64,000 bases of DNA from Paroceanicella profunda. GTDB lineage: Bacteria > Pseudomonadota > Alphaproteobacteria > Rhodobacterales > Rhodobacteraceae. Location: assembly GCF_005887635.2 (NCBI RefSeq), contig NZ_CP040818.1:62001-126000 (forward strand), in the 5' to 3' direction. This document shows positions 1 to 8,927 of this stretch, piece after piece. Below the pieces are notes generated by a model that did not search any database, was not told the DNA's origin, and saw only the letters and a program-made list of their open reading frames with translations. A program made the translations under genes and the position numbers. Position 1 is the stretch's first letter. The number at the start of each line of letters is the position of its first letter.

Positions 1-107
1 GCACGCTCGACGCCCGCCCGATGGCCGCGCACGCGCCCCTGCTCGTGCCGCTCGACGGCGCGCAGCACACCCTCACCATCACCCTGCCGCCCGCAGACCG
101 GGCCTGA
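1..107 (+). CDS. C-terminal end of an unidentified protein (partial)
   Basis: An open frame enters from the window edge and stops at TGA 105-107, giving about 34 residues ending PLDGAQHTLTITLPPADRA. The frame has GC-rich third positions like real genes nearby. There is too little sequence to assign a family. The next gene starts 490 bp downstream, so this is probably the end of a separate transcription unit. Confidence 0.45.
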   Translation, partial: TLDARPMAAHAPLLVPLDGAQHTLTITLPPADRA

Positions 108-595
108 CACCGCACCGCGCCCGGGCGGGGGGCGGCACCGTCGGGGCCATCGCCGCGCCCCACCGGGCGTCCCGGCGGGGCGGCCCCGGGGCAGCGGCCC
201 CGGAGCGTCGGCGCGCGCCGGCAGGCCCGCTGCACGGGCCTTCACCGGGGTGCGGCCGGGCAGAGACGGGTCGGGCGCGCGCTCCCGGGCACCGCGGAGG
301 GAGAGACATCCCCCACCTGCCCGAGGCCCGGTCCGGCCCGTGGCCATCGCTCCGAGGACACCGGCCTGTGGTGACCGCTCCGGGCCCGCCGGTCCGAGCC
401 CCGCCGGTCCGGGCCCGCCACTCCGAAGCCGCCGGTCCGAGCCCCATCGATCCATGGCCGTCCCCGTCGCGGCAGCGGGCCCGGATGCCGCCGCGTCAGG
501 CAGGGGATGCCCGGGTCGTGACGGGCCGGGGGCTTGCGTACCCCCTGCCCCGTCATGATAGTGGCCGCCGCGCTCCCCCCGACAGAGGCAGACCC
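108..595. other. Gene-free GC-rich spacer before the MscS gene
   Basis: No frame here has convincing start, codon use and family signal together. Open frames on both strands reflect the lack of AT-rich stops. Around 385-445 there are imperfect short repeats of the kind GGTCCGAGCCCC/GGTCCGGGCCCG. I see no clear promoter. Confidence 0.4.
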
Positions 596-3196
596 TTGAT
601 ACGCCATGTTCTCCTCCTGCTGCTGTTGCTCGCCGGCCTTGGCGGACCGGCGGCACCGCAGGCCCTTGCGCAGGATTCGCTCTCCGATACCGGCAAGATC
701 ATCGACCGCTGGGAAACCCTCGCCGACCGGGCCAAGACCGCGCTGCAGAACGCCGAGAGCACCACGCCCGCGCTGGAGCGCCTGCGTCTCGACCTCGTGC
801 AGCAGCGCGCCGAGGCGGAATCGCTGCGCGTGACGGCCGAGGAGGCGCTGGCCCCGCTGCGCGCCCAGGCCGATGCGCTGGGGCCGCCGCCCGCCGAGGG
901 GGCGGAGGAGGCCGACGAGATCGTCCGTCGCCGCAAGGACCTCGACGACGCGATCACCGCCGCGGAAGTGCCCGTGAAGGCCGCCTCCTCCGTCGCGCGG
1001 CAGACCGAGGCGCTGATCACCTCCATCGACGCGGAGCTGCACCGCCGCTTCACCGCCGAGCTGCTGTCGCAGCACGCCCCGCCGCTGGACCCCGCCGGCT
1101 GGAACGCCGCGTTCGACGAGGCGGTGAACGGCGCCCTGCCCGCCCTGCGCCAGGGCTATGAGGGGCTTATGGGCTCCGGGAACGGGCTGTGGCTGGCGAT
1201 TTCCTGCGGCACGCTCGGCCTTTCCCTGCTGCTGGGCATCCGCAGCCGGGTGATGCGCTGGTTCGAACGCCGGCTCTCGCCCTCCTTCTCGCGCGGGCAG
1301 CGCGAGCATGTCTGGGTGGGCGCCGGGCTCACCTTCGCCGCCTTGCTGCTGCCCGCCGCCGGGGCCTCGCTGCTGCTCTACGCGCTGGACCGCTCGGGGC
1401 TGCTCTCCGGCCTCAGCCAGGCGCTGGTGCGCGACCTCGGCGGGTTCGCGGCGATCCTGGTCACCGCCTACTGGCTGTCGGAGGCGCTGTTCGGCCCCGA
1501 CGTGCCGGCCCGCCAGCTGCTGCCGATGGGCGAGCGCCCGGGCCGCAAGGCGGCGCGCATGACGCTGGTGCTCGGCCTGGTGACGGGCATCGACCACGTG
1601 GCGATCGGCGGGGAAACCTCGCTGAACCTCTCGCTCTCCACCCTCACCATGCTCAACATCGTGCTGGTGGGCGTGGGCGCCGTCGCACTCTACCGGCTCG
1701 GCCGCGCGCTCATCCCCGTCTACGCCCCCGCCGGCGCTGCCGCCCCGCAGGAGGACGAGGACGAGGAGGACGAGGACGAGGGCCGCGGGCGGGAACCGCT
1801 CGGCACCCTGCTCGCCTCGCTGCTGGCGCGACTGCTGCGGCTGGTGGCGCTGATCTCGCCGGTGCTGGCGGTGTTCGGCTTCTTCGCCGCCTCGCGCTTC
1901 CTGTTCTACCCCACGGTGCGCACCGGGGCGCTGATCGGCATCGTTCTGGTGCTCGTCGCCCTGGTGCAGGACGGGGTGGAGGCCGCCCTCACCGAGGAGG
2001 ACGGCACCCGCAAGGAACACTCGCCGCTGCGCCTGCTGCCGATCCTCGCCGCGGTGGGGCTGATCGTGCTCTGCCTGCCGGCGCTGGCGCTGATCTGGGG
2101 CGCGCGGGAGAGCGAGCTGGGCGAGATCTGGTACCTGCTCAACGACGGCATCGCCATCGGCGACGCGCGCATCCGCCCGATGGATTTCCTGGTCTGCATC
2201 CTGGTCTTCGCGGTGGGCTACTTCCTCACCCAGCTCGTGCAGCGGGTGCTGAGCAACGCCGTGCTGCCCCAGACCCGGCTCGACAGCGGCGGGCAGAAGG
2301 CCATCGTCTCCATGGCCGGCTACTTCGGGCTGGTGATCGCCGCGGTGGCGGCGGTCGCGGCCGGGGGGCTGAACCTCTCCAGCCTCGCCATCGTGGCCGG
2401 CGCGCTCTCCGTGGGCGTGGGCTTCGGGCTGCAGAACGTGGTGTCGAACTTCGTCTCCGGCCTCATCCTGCTGCTCGAGCGCCCGGTGAAGGAGGGCGAC
2501 TGGATCCGCGTGGGCGAGTGGGAGGGCACGGTGAAGCGCATCTCGGTGCGCGCCACCTCCGTGCAGACCTTCGACCGCGCCATCGTCATCGTGCCGAATG
2601 CCGATCTCATCACCACCTCGGTGCTCAACCGCACCCATTCCAGCACCACGGGGCGGCTGATCATCCCGGTGGGCGTGGCCTACGGCACCGACACGCGCGC
2701 CGTGGCGCGGGTGCTGGGGGAGATCGGGGATGCCTCGCACCTGCTGCTGCGCCGGCCAGCGCCCTTCGTGCTGTTCAAGGGCTTTGGCGCCAGCGCGCTG
2801 GAATTCGAGCTGCGCGGCTACCTGCGCGACGTCTCCACCACGCTGGACGCCACCAACGAACTGAACCACGCCATCGCCGAGCGCTTCGCCGCGGAGGGCT
2901 TCGTCATCCCCTTCGACCAGACGGACGTGACCCTGCGCAACGCCGGGGAGATCGCCGCGCTGCTGGAGCGTTTCCGGAGCGGGGACCCCGCACCGGGCAC
3001 CGCGCCCGGCGCGCCCGGATCCCCCTCCGCGCCCGGATCACCGGCCACGCCGGGCGGCGCGGGACCGCAACCCGCACCGGCCCCCGGCCAGCCCGCGGAC
3101 ACCGGCGCGGCGGCCCCCTTCGCCCCACCCTCCGCGCCCGACCTGCCCGAGGGCGGCGCGGGCGACACCGCAGCCGACACCGGAGATTCCCGATGA
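596..3196 (+). CDS. DUF3772/MscS-family mechanosensitive ion channel
   Basis: This is a large inner-membrane channel protein that would release solutes on hypo-osmotic shock. I start it at TTG 596, which follows a GAGG-type ribosome site and opens a leucine-rich signal peptide ending near ALAQ; the open frame extends further upstream without a signal. After the signal come a helical periplasmic region (DUF3772-like), many membrane segments, an acidic loop (PQEDEDEEDEDEGRGRE, near residue 385), then the MscS pore and beta domain with GALSVGVGFGLQNVVSNF and the strongly conserved FDRAIVIVPN stretch. A Pro/Ala/Gly-rich tail of about 65 residues ends the 866-residue protein. Its stop overlaps the next start by 4 bp (ATGA). 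Family assignment is firm; the physiological stimulus is inferred. Confidence 0.9.
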   Translation: MIRHVLLLLLLLAGLGGPAAPQALAQDSLSDTGKIIDRWETLADRAKTALQNAESTTPALERLRLDLVQQRAEAESLRVTAEEALAPLRAQADALGPPPAEGAEEADEIVRRRKDLDDAITAAEVPVKAASSVARQTEALITSIDAELHRRFTAELLSQHAPPLDPAGWNAAFDEAVNGALPALRQGYEGLMGSGNGLWLAISCGTLGLSLLLGIRSRVMRWFERRLSPSFSRGQREHVWVGAGLTFAALLLPAAGASLLLYALDRSGLLSGLSQALVRDLGGFAAILVTAYWLSEALFGPDVPARQLLPMGERPGRKAARMTLVLGLVTGIDHVAIGGETSLNLSLSTLTMLNIVLVGVGAVALYRLGRALIPVYAPAGAAAPQEDEDEEDEDEGRGREPLGTLLASLLARLLRLVALISPVLAVFGFFAASRFLFYPTVRTGALIGIVLVLVALVQDGVEAALTEEDGTRKEHSPLRLLPILAAVGLIVLCLPALALIWGARESELGEIWYLLNDGIAIGDARIRPMDFLVCILVFAVGYFLTQLVQRVLSNAVLPQTRLDSGGQKAIVSMAGYFGLVIAAVAAVAAGGLNLSSLAIVAGALSVGVGFGLQNVVSNFVSGLILLLERPVKEGDWIRVGEWEGTVKRISVRATSVQTFDRAIVIVPNADLITTSVLNRTHSSTTGRLIIPVGVAYGTDTRAVARVLGEIGDASHLLLRRPAPFVLFKGFGASALEFELRGYLRDVSTTLDATNELNHAIAERFAAEGFVIPFDQTDVTLRNAGEIAALLERFRSGDPAPGTAPGAPGSPSAPGSPATPGGAGPQPAPAPGQPADTGAAAPFAPPSAPDLPEGGAGDTAADTGDSR

Positions 3197-3918
3197 CCGA
3201 CCCGCTCTTTCGCACCGACGCCTACCTGCGCGAGGCCCCCGCCACGGTGACCGGCCTCACGCCCGAGGGCGGCATCCTGCTCGACGCCGCGCTGTTCTAC
3301 CCCACCGGCGGCGGCCAGCCCGGAGACAGCGGCACGCTCAGCATCGCAGGGCGGACCTGGGACATCGCCACCACGGAGAAGGGAGCGGGCGATGGCGAGA
3401 TCATCCTCGTTCCCGCGCCCGGCGGCCCGGCCCTGCCCGCGCCCGGCGACACGGGCCTGCAGCGCCTCGACTGGGCGCGGCGCCACCGGCTGATGCGGGT
3501 GCACACGGCGCTGCACCTGCTCTCGGTGGTGGTGCCGCTGCCGGTCACCGGCGGGTCGATCGCCAAGACGAAGGGGCGGCTGGACTTCGACATGCCGGAG
3601 GCGCCGGAGGACAAGGACGCGCTGGAGCACGCCCTGAACGCGCTGATCGCGGCGGACCATCCGGTGTCCGACACCTGGATCACCGATGCGGAACTGGCCG
3701 CCAACGCGGGACTGGTGAAGACGATGTCGGTGCAACCGCCCGTGGGCGCCGGCCGGGTGCGGCTGGTGCGCATCGGGGCGGGCGAACAGCCGGTGGACCT
3801 CCAGCCCTGCGGCGGCACCCATGTGGCGCGCACCGGCGAGATCGGGCCCGTCACCCTCGGCAAGGTGGAGAAGAAGGGGCGGCAGAACCGCCGGCTCACG
3901 GTGCTGCTCGCCGACTGA
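3193..3918 (+). CDS. AlaX-type alanyl-tRNA editing hydrolase
   Basis: Predicted free-standing editing protein that removes serine or glycine mischarged on tRNA-Ala. The 241-residue product carries the family hallmarks PTGGGQPGDSG near residue 35, the zinc-binding HTALH (HxxxH) near residue 105, and QPCGGTHVARTGEIG (CxxxH) near residue 200. Its length fits the longer AlaX class. It starts at ATG 3193 inside the stop of the channel gene, so the two are probably co-translated, although no functional link is known. Confidence is high on family, moderate on substrate. Confidence 0.92.
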   Translation: MTDPLFRTDAYLREAPATVTGLTPEGGILLDAALFYPTGGGQPGDSGTLSIAGRTWDIATTEKGAGDGEIILVPAPGGPALPAPGDTGLQRLDWARRHRLMRVHTALHLLSVVVPLPVTGGSIAKTKGRLDFDMPEAPEDKDALEHALNALIAADHPVSDTWITDAELAANAGLVKTMSVQPPVGAGRVRLVRIGAGEQPVDLQPCGGTHVARTGEIGPVTLGKVEKKGRQNRRLTVLLAD

Positions 3919-4027
3919 CCGCGCGACAACGCCCCGCGCCGCCCTGCCCCTCCCCCTCGCCGGGAGGCCCCCGGGCCCCGTCAAGAGCCCGTGCCCGCGC
4001 CCCACGGCCCGTCACACCGCCTTTCCA

Positions 4028-4505
4028 GCGCCCCACGGCCCGTCAGGCGCCCTGTGGAACGCCACGCGGCTCCGCGCGGTGCCGCACGTCCACACGCCCG
4101 GAGCCCAGCGTCCCACCCCGCGGTTGCGTCGAAGGCCGCAAGGCGCTGGGCAGCGTGACCCGACCCTGCGCCCCGTGCCGCGCGTCCGCAGGCCGGAGCC
4201 CTGCGTCCCACAGCCGGCTCCGTCGAAATCCGCGAGGCCCCGCGCGGCGAAATCCGGTCCTGCGCCCCGTGCTGCACGTCTGTATGCCGGAACTCTGCGT
4301 CCCGCCGCGCGACCCCGTCGAAAGCCGCAAGGCCCCGCAGGACGTAACCCGGCCCTGCGCCCCCGTGCCGCGTGCCCGCATTCCGAAATCCGGCGTCCCA
4401 CAGCCGGCCCCGTCTAAAGCCGCGAAGCCCCATGCGGTGTAGCCCGACCCAGCGCCCCGTACCCGGACGCGTGGAGTCCGGCGTCCCGCCGCGCGGCCTT
4501 GCCGT
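4028..4505. repeat. Degenerate ~95-bp tandem repeat array
   Basis: Units beginning GTCGAAxxCCGC start at about 4128, 4222, 4317 and 4412 (spacing 94, 95, 95 bp). A decayed unit precedes them from about 4028. Each unit holds the same landmarks: GTCGAA..CCGCxAGGCC, then CTGCGCCCCGTGC, then CGTCCCxCxGCCGG. Copies differ by about 20-30 percent, so the array is old. Long open frames across it on both strands are a by-product of the repetition and have no recognisable protein. The array fills the space between convergent alaX and the porin-like gene. Confidence 0.75.
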
Positions 4506-4553
4506 GCTCCGTCGCACCCGGCGTCTGAGCGGGGCGCGCGGGCCCGTGGAGTT

Positions 4554-5513
4554 TCACGGCGCGGAGAGGCCGATCGGGATGGTGAGGGTGAGGAACCCGG
4601 CCACGCCGTCCAGCCGGTTGCGGGTGGCGAACTCGCGGTAGACCCGCAGCCGCGCGGCAACCGGCGTGGAGCCGACCGCGAAATTGTAGGCCGCCGTGAC
4701 GCCCAGTGCCGCCACCCGGCCCTTGAAGCTGCCCAGGGTGGCCCCGGCGCCGCTGTCGCCGCTCACCTGCTCGTAGTAGTAGCCCGCCAGCCCGGCGGAG
4801 AAGGCCGGGGTGATCTGGTTGGTCACCGCGCCTTCGAGGTGAAGCTCGGTGCCGGTGCGGTAATCCGTGTCCGGGTTCTCGCCGTTGAAGGTCATGCCCG
4901 CGCTGGCCGACAGGTCCCAGCCGCTCTGCGGGTCGAACCAGGTGAGCGCGCCGGCCACGTCCAGGCCCCAGCGGTGAAAGGCGACATTGGCGATGTCGCC
5001 GGACGTGTAGTCCCCCAGCGGCACGTTCACCAGCACGCCGGTCGTCCAGTGCAGCTTGCCCGCGTGCCAGCCCAGCGAGGCCCCGAGAACCGGGTCCCCC
5101 ACGGTGAAGACGCTGTCGGAGACCGCGGCGCCCGGCCCGCCGCCCTGCAGCGCCAGCGCGGCGTCGATGTCCTGCGCGCCCACCGGCAGGGTGCCCAGGA
5201 CCGCGAGGTTCCCGCCCAGCACCGTCTCCGGCAGCACCCACAGGGCGGTGATGAGGTCGATGAAGGCGGTAGCGTCGATGTCGGCCACCGCGCGACCGCC
5301 CAGCGGCAGGTCCTGCCCCGCGCTGGCCGAGCCGGAATAGAAATACGCGTCGTTCTGCAGGTAGGTCCCCGGCGGCGGCAGGATGCCGGCCTGTGCGGAC
5401 CGCGTTCCGAGCAGGTAGAAGCCCACGCCGCCCTCGGCCGCGCGAAGCTCCTGCGCGCCCCCCGCCAGCCCCGTGGCCAGCAGGACGGCTCCGGTGAGTG
5501 TTCCCTTGCGCAC
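4554..5513 (-). CDS. Outer-membrane porin-like protein, phenol-degradation meta-pathway (SphA/MetA) type
   Basis: The product is a beta-rich outer-membrane protein that may pass hydrophobic or aromatic compounds. I place the start at GTG 5513, 8 bases after a GGAGGG site; this gives MRKGTLTGAVLLATGLAGG, a signal peptide ending near LRAAEGG. The body has the family pattern: GVGFYLLGTRSAQAGILPPPG near the mature N-terminus, the LPxGxx turns of alternating strands, and a C-terminal LTLTIPIGLSAP strand. The mature length (about 295 residues) fits the family. It is monocistronic and faces alaX across the repeat array. The substrate is unknown. Confidence 0.75.
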   Translation of the reverse strand: MRKGTLTGAVLLATGLAGGAQELRAAEGGVGFYLLGTRSAQAGILPPPGTYLQNDAYFYSGSASAGQDLPLGGRAVADIDATAFIDLITALWVLPETVLGGNLAVLGTLPVGAQDIDAALALQGGGPGAAVSDSVFTVGDPVLGASLGWHAGKLHWTTGVLVNVPLGDYTSGDIANVAFHRWGLDVAGALTWFDPQSGWDLSASAGMTFNGENPDTDYRTGTELHLEGAVTNQITPAFSAGLAGYYYEQVSGDSGAGATLGSFKGRVAALGVTAAYNFAVGSTPVAARLRVYREFATRNRLDGVAGFLTLTIPIGLSAP

Positions 5514-6227
5514 CACTCCAGCCCTCCCGCGTTCCGGCCCCGCGCAGCGCGCCGACCGCTGTTCGTGTTCGGCGGAACGGGCTGCCCGCCCGGCAGCGCA
5601 TTGCCGCGGCGCCCCCCGCATGAGGCCCCCGCCCGCTTGCGCGGCGTGGCACGGCCGCGCAGGCATGCTGCCCGGCGCCGGGCAGCAGCCTATCACGCGC
5701 ACGTGTTTCGCGCCTAACCGGATTTATCGCCGTGCCGGAGAGGTGGACACGGCGATGAGCGCGCCGGCCCGCCCATCGCGCCCTGCCCGGGCACACGCCG
5801 GATGCCCCCCTTCAACGCGCCCTCGCAACACCGCCGCGATCCCGCCGCGCGCAAAGGTCACACACGGCGCCATCGCCTGACGGGCCGGCCATCACCGGGC
5901 ACCGCGCCACGGCTCCTGCACCCGCGGGCCCATGGCATTCCTGCGCCCCGGCCGGGTTCGCCACCCAGGCGAGAGCGCCTGTGCAACTTGCACCATTGCA
6001 ACCCGGCGCGCGCCTCCGCGGCAGTGTCCGTTGCCCCTCGATGCCCGTCCCGCCGCCCCCCCTGCCCGCCACCGCCCGATCCCGAACGGGGCGTCCCGCA
6101 CACCCGTCACACCTCCACGCCATAACCGCCTGAAGTGCCTTGCAGAGCCCCGGATCCGGCGATCGCGCGCAAGCGCTCTTGAGCCCTTGCGAATCCCGAC
6201 ATGGCCTGTATAAGACCGCTCTATCGC
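5514..6227. other. Spacer between porin-like gene and tRNA-Ser
   Basis: About 710 bp without a supported gene. Frames on both strands have mixed codon use and no recognisable product. The first ~150 bp should hold the promoter of the minus-strand porin gene and the last ~60 bp that of the tRNA, but I can point to no clear box. Confidence 0.4.
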
Positions 6228-6317
6228 GGAGGGGTGGCCGAGTGGTCGAAGGCGCACGCCTGGAAAGTGTGTAGGCGGGGAACCGTCTCCAGGGTTCGAA
6301 TCCCTGTCCCTCCGCCA
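6228..6317 (+). tRNA. tRNA-Ser (anticodon GGA)
   Basis: A full 90-nt cloverleaf with a long variable arm typical of class II tRNA-Ser. The acceptor GGAGGGG pairs with TCCCTCC, the T arm is CAGGG-TTCGAAT-CCCTG, the anticodon loop CTGGAAA gives GGA, and CCA is encoded. It marks the left edge of the accessory island, a common integration target for mobile DNA. Confidence 0.96.
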
Positions 6318-6343
6318 CTTGCCCTTGCGAAAGCGTTCTCCCG

Positions 6344-6365
6344 ATCCGGCTGCGGCCGGATTTTT
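6344..6365 (+). terminator. Rho-independent terminator after tRNA-Ser
   Basis: ATCCGGC (6344-6350), loop TGCG, GCCGGAT (6355-6361), then TTTT. This is a perfect 7-bp stem with a T run, 27 bp after the tRNA. Confidence 0.8.
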
Positions 6366-6676
6366 CCGTTGTTTTCGAGGGTTATGCGGGTGGGGCTGAG
6401 CACCGGCCTAGACGCAACCGAGACTGAAAGCGGTCTCTCAAGGCCGATATTCTCCGGACCTCATGACTGAGGCATTCTGGTGTTTAGCCTCTATATGGCT
6501 GATATTGAATGATTTTAAAGACAACGGGCTGAGCACTTCGATGCCGGTGGCGTTCGAAAAGTGGACCATAAATCGAACTCAAGTCTAATCACTCTTGAAT
6601 TCAACGTCACGGCGATGAGGGACCGAAAACGTCAGGCTTTGGCAGGCTGCCTTGCCAAGTAGCGAGTTTCGAGGCC
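6366..6676. other. Low-GC spacer at the left end of the island
   Basis: About 310 bp with clearly lower GC than the core and no supportable gene. It lies between the tRNA terminator and the stop of the DUF4420 gene. Composition changes right after the tRNA, consistent with the edge of acquired DNA. No integrase gene is present. Confidence 0.45.
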
Positions 6677-7696
6677 TCAAGGAGGCAGCAGCGCCCGTTC
6701 AGCAGAAACTAGCGTGTCGATCCGCGCCCTGGAGAGTTGGCGACAACCTGCGAGATCGACGAGAAACCGCACCCCTGACACGCCTGCCGGTAGTGGGCCC
6801 CTAATGGCCGGGATCGTACTCACGTCGAAAATCCGCATCGAGGAGGTTGCGCGCTGAAGGTCGAACGACCAGCTGAGCGCCGACTGCATGTCGCGTCCCA
6901 GTGTATCGGCCACCACGGTGCGAAGTTTGAGGATCAGGTCGTGTACCTGAATGCGTGCCTCGATATCGGATAAAAGCTCTGAAATTGAGATGCCGCCTCC
7001 GGACGGCTGAACGATGAACGAAGCTAGGGTCCCCGTCGTGTCCGGTGGAGGATTAGCCTGCTCGAATGAAACTTCATGTGCTCGGCGGTCTGTGGTGGTG
7101 GCCTTCGCATCGAGACGGAGAGCCCCCACGGCAAAGTCGTAGCGCTCGTCTTGGTCGACGCGCCAGGCGCGGACGGCTGCGGCGGGATCAACGGCAGCCC
7201 GGATTACGAGCAACTCGCCAACCAAGCCGACGACCTGCTTCCTTGGCGGCTTGGCAAGTCGCTGAAAGAGGTCCACAATGCGGTCCACCAACTCTGCAAC
7301 TGCTGCCACCGTCGGATTCGCGCCGAGCGTCGAGGCGAGGAATTCCATCGTTGTGATAAAGTATTGCTCGACCGAGCGGTCCCGCGACCTGCATGCGACG
7401 ACCGTGAGATTCTCAGTACGTACGTCGCGGTGACGCTCCTCAATTCGGCAGGCGACGCTGAACCGTGCCTCGATGCCTGCGAGGAGCAAAGGGACACGGT
7501 TTGAGACGCCCACGGTCCGGATCAGCAGTGCCGCGCCACCGGAGCTGTCTCGTCCAACATAGTAAGCTGCTTCAGAAGAAGCTGGGATTACACTGAACGT
7601 GCCAGCCTGATCCGGCCGAGCCAACCGTTCAAGCAGGTCAGCGAGGCGGTTGGTCAATCGGCATCCACCTGTCCAGCTTGTAGTTGAACTAGCCAT
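6677..7696 (-). CDS. DUF4420 PD-(D/E)XK-family protein of a Z1-type defence operon
   Basis: Putative nuclease subunit of a restriction-like system. The PD-(D/E)XK core is visible: GLVGELLVIRA (Glu, about residue 159), an RYDFAVG Asp about 30 residues on, then LDAKATT (DxK in place of the usual ExK), followed by VSFEQ. This matches the DUF4420 pattern (GExxxL, hDF, EVKTTT, Q). The ATG at 7696 overlaps the upstream Z1 reading frame by 43 bp. A TTG at 7657 would give a 4-bp overlap with the Z1 stop and is equally possible. Family knowledge: DUF4420 genes follow Z1 genes in operons with AIPR, Dcm and MutL-like ATPases. Here it is the last gene, its partner is truncated, and it may be silent. Confidence 0.75.
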   Translation of the reverse strand: MASSTTSWTGGCRLTNRLADLLERLARPDQAGTFSVIPASSEAAYYVGRDSSGGAALLIRTVGVSNRVPLLLAGIEARFSVACRIEERHRDVRTENLTVVACRSRDRSVEQYFITTMEFLASTLGANPTVAAVAELVDRIVDLFQRLAKPPRKQVVGLVGELLVIRAAVDPAAAVRAWRVDQDERYDFAVGALRLDAKATTTDRRAHEVSFEQANPPPDTTGTLASFIVQPSGGGISISELLSDIEARIQVHDLILKLRTVVADTLGRDMQSALSWSFDLQRATSSMRIFDVSTIPAIRGPLPAGVSGVRFLVDLAGCRQLSRARIDTLVSAERALLPP

Positions 7697-8063
7697 TCCC
7701 TCGCCAGGTGCGAAGGAATATGCGTAGCAAGGAGCGGGGCTGAGTTAGCCTCAATCGGCCCTTGATCGGTGTAAGACAGGTCGAAGCGGTGGAGTTGAAT
7801 GGTCGGCCGATCATTCATGTTGAATGCGGCATCGCCCGGGTAGTTTACTCCTCCTTTCGCCAGACGTGTGGGACCCTGCAAGAAGCCTTTTTCGAGAGTG
7901 CCCGACGCGGAGATAGTACGACGAGAGCCGCTTGCGTTGGGTCGCATTCGGTAGACCGCAACGACCGTGTCCGGAGCCTGGCGGAGAGCCTCGCCCAGCG
8001 TCACAAGCATGCCGGTGAACTGGGCGGTATCGCGTGGATCCTCCAGCCTGTAATCTGCAAGCA
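7654..8063 (-). pseudogene. C-terminal remnant of a Z1-domain protein, cut by IS21-like element
   Basis: About 136 residues remain, from MLADYRLEDPRDTAQF to the stop. They include the Z1-family C-terminal pattern: a TVVAVYRMRPNASGSR segment, GGVNYPGDAAF, and DRPTIQLHRFDLSYT (the conserved xxxLQxHRV-like strand). Z1 proteins are usually several hundred residues longer. The N-terminal part ends exactly at the insertion-sequence boundary (8063/8064). A read-through frame starts inside the element (ATG at 8100) and could make a 148-residue fusion. The stop overlaps the DUF4420 gene, so the two were one operon. Confidence 0.7.
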
Positions 8064-8135
8064 TGTTGGATGTCACTGAGAACTGACCCAGCATTGTCAT
8101 CGAGATTTGACCCGCCTGTCAGTATGTCGGTCGGT

Positions 8136-8927
8136 TCATGATGGGGTCAACATTGGCGTCTCCTTCCTCTTTTTTTTCGCGGTCTCGGAGCTGGCCTTGA
8201 AGCGATAACTGTCGTTTCCGGTTTCCAGGATGTGGCAGCGGTGTGTGAGGCGATCGAGGAGCGCCGTGGTCATCTTGGCGTCACCGAAGACGCTGGCCCA
8301 TTCGCTGAAGCTTAGGTTCGTGGTGATCACGACGCTGGTGCGTTCGTAAAGTTTGCTGAGGAGGTGGAACAGCAAGGCGCCGCCCGAGGCGCTGAACGGC
8401 AGGTATCCGAGCTCGTCGAGGATCACCAATTCGGTTTTCACCAACGCCTCGGCGATTTTCCCGGCCCTTCCCAGCGCCTTTTCCTGTTCCAGCGCGTTCA
8501 CCAGCTCGACTGTGGAGAAGAAGCGCACGCGTTTGCGGTGATGCTCAATCGCCTGGACTCCGAGGGCGGTCGCCACATGGCTTTTCCCGGTGCCGGGCCC
8601 GCCAATCAGGACCACGTTTTCGGCAGCATCGAGGAACTCGCATCGATGAAGCTGCCGAACGAGGGCCTCGTTGACCTCGCTGGCCGCGAAGTCGAAGCCT
8701 GACAGGTCCTTGTGGGCCGGGAAGCGCGCTGCCTTCATGTGATAAAAGATGGACCGCACTTCACGTTCGGCCATTTCAGCCTTCAGCAGCTGGGACAGGA
8801 TCGGGATCGCCGCATCGAACGCAGGCGCGCCCTGTTCCATGAGGTCATGCACGGCTTGGGCCATGCCTGGCATCTTCAGACTGCGGAGCATGATGACGAT
8901 GGCAGCTCCGGCGGGATCATGACGCAT
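8136..8927 (-). CDS. istB: IstB-type ATP-binding helper of IS21 transposition (left copy)
   Basis: AAA+ ATPase that helps IstA choose and engage target DNA. It shows Walker [12 protein letters not shown] near residue 104, Walker [13 protein letters not shown], and [16 protein letters not shown] 8927 is chosen over upstream in-frame ATGs because GGAGGC precedes it by a few bases and it overlaps the istA stop by 11 bp. It has 263 residues and an intact frame, the usual length. Confidence 0.93.
   Translation of the reverse strand: MRHDPAGAAIVIMLRSLKMPGMAQAVHDLMEQGAPAFDAAIPILSQLLKAEMAEREVRSIFYHMKAARFPAHKDLSGFDFAASEVNEALVRQLHRCEFLDAAENVVLIGGPGTGKSHVATALGVQAIEHHRKRVRFFSTVELVNALEQEKALGRAGKIAEALVKTELVILDELGYLPFSASGGALLFHLLSKLYERTSVVITTNLSFSEWASVFGDAKMTTALLDRLTHRCHILETGNDSYRFKASSETAKKKRKETPMLTPS

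Noticed and set aside
242..2869. Very long minus-strand ORFs opposite the MscS gene, and similar long frames elsewhere
   Set aside because: They are shadows of GC-rich plus-strand genes: low-complexity Arg/Gln/Gly/His composition, no family, and no ribosome site.
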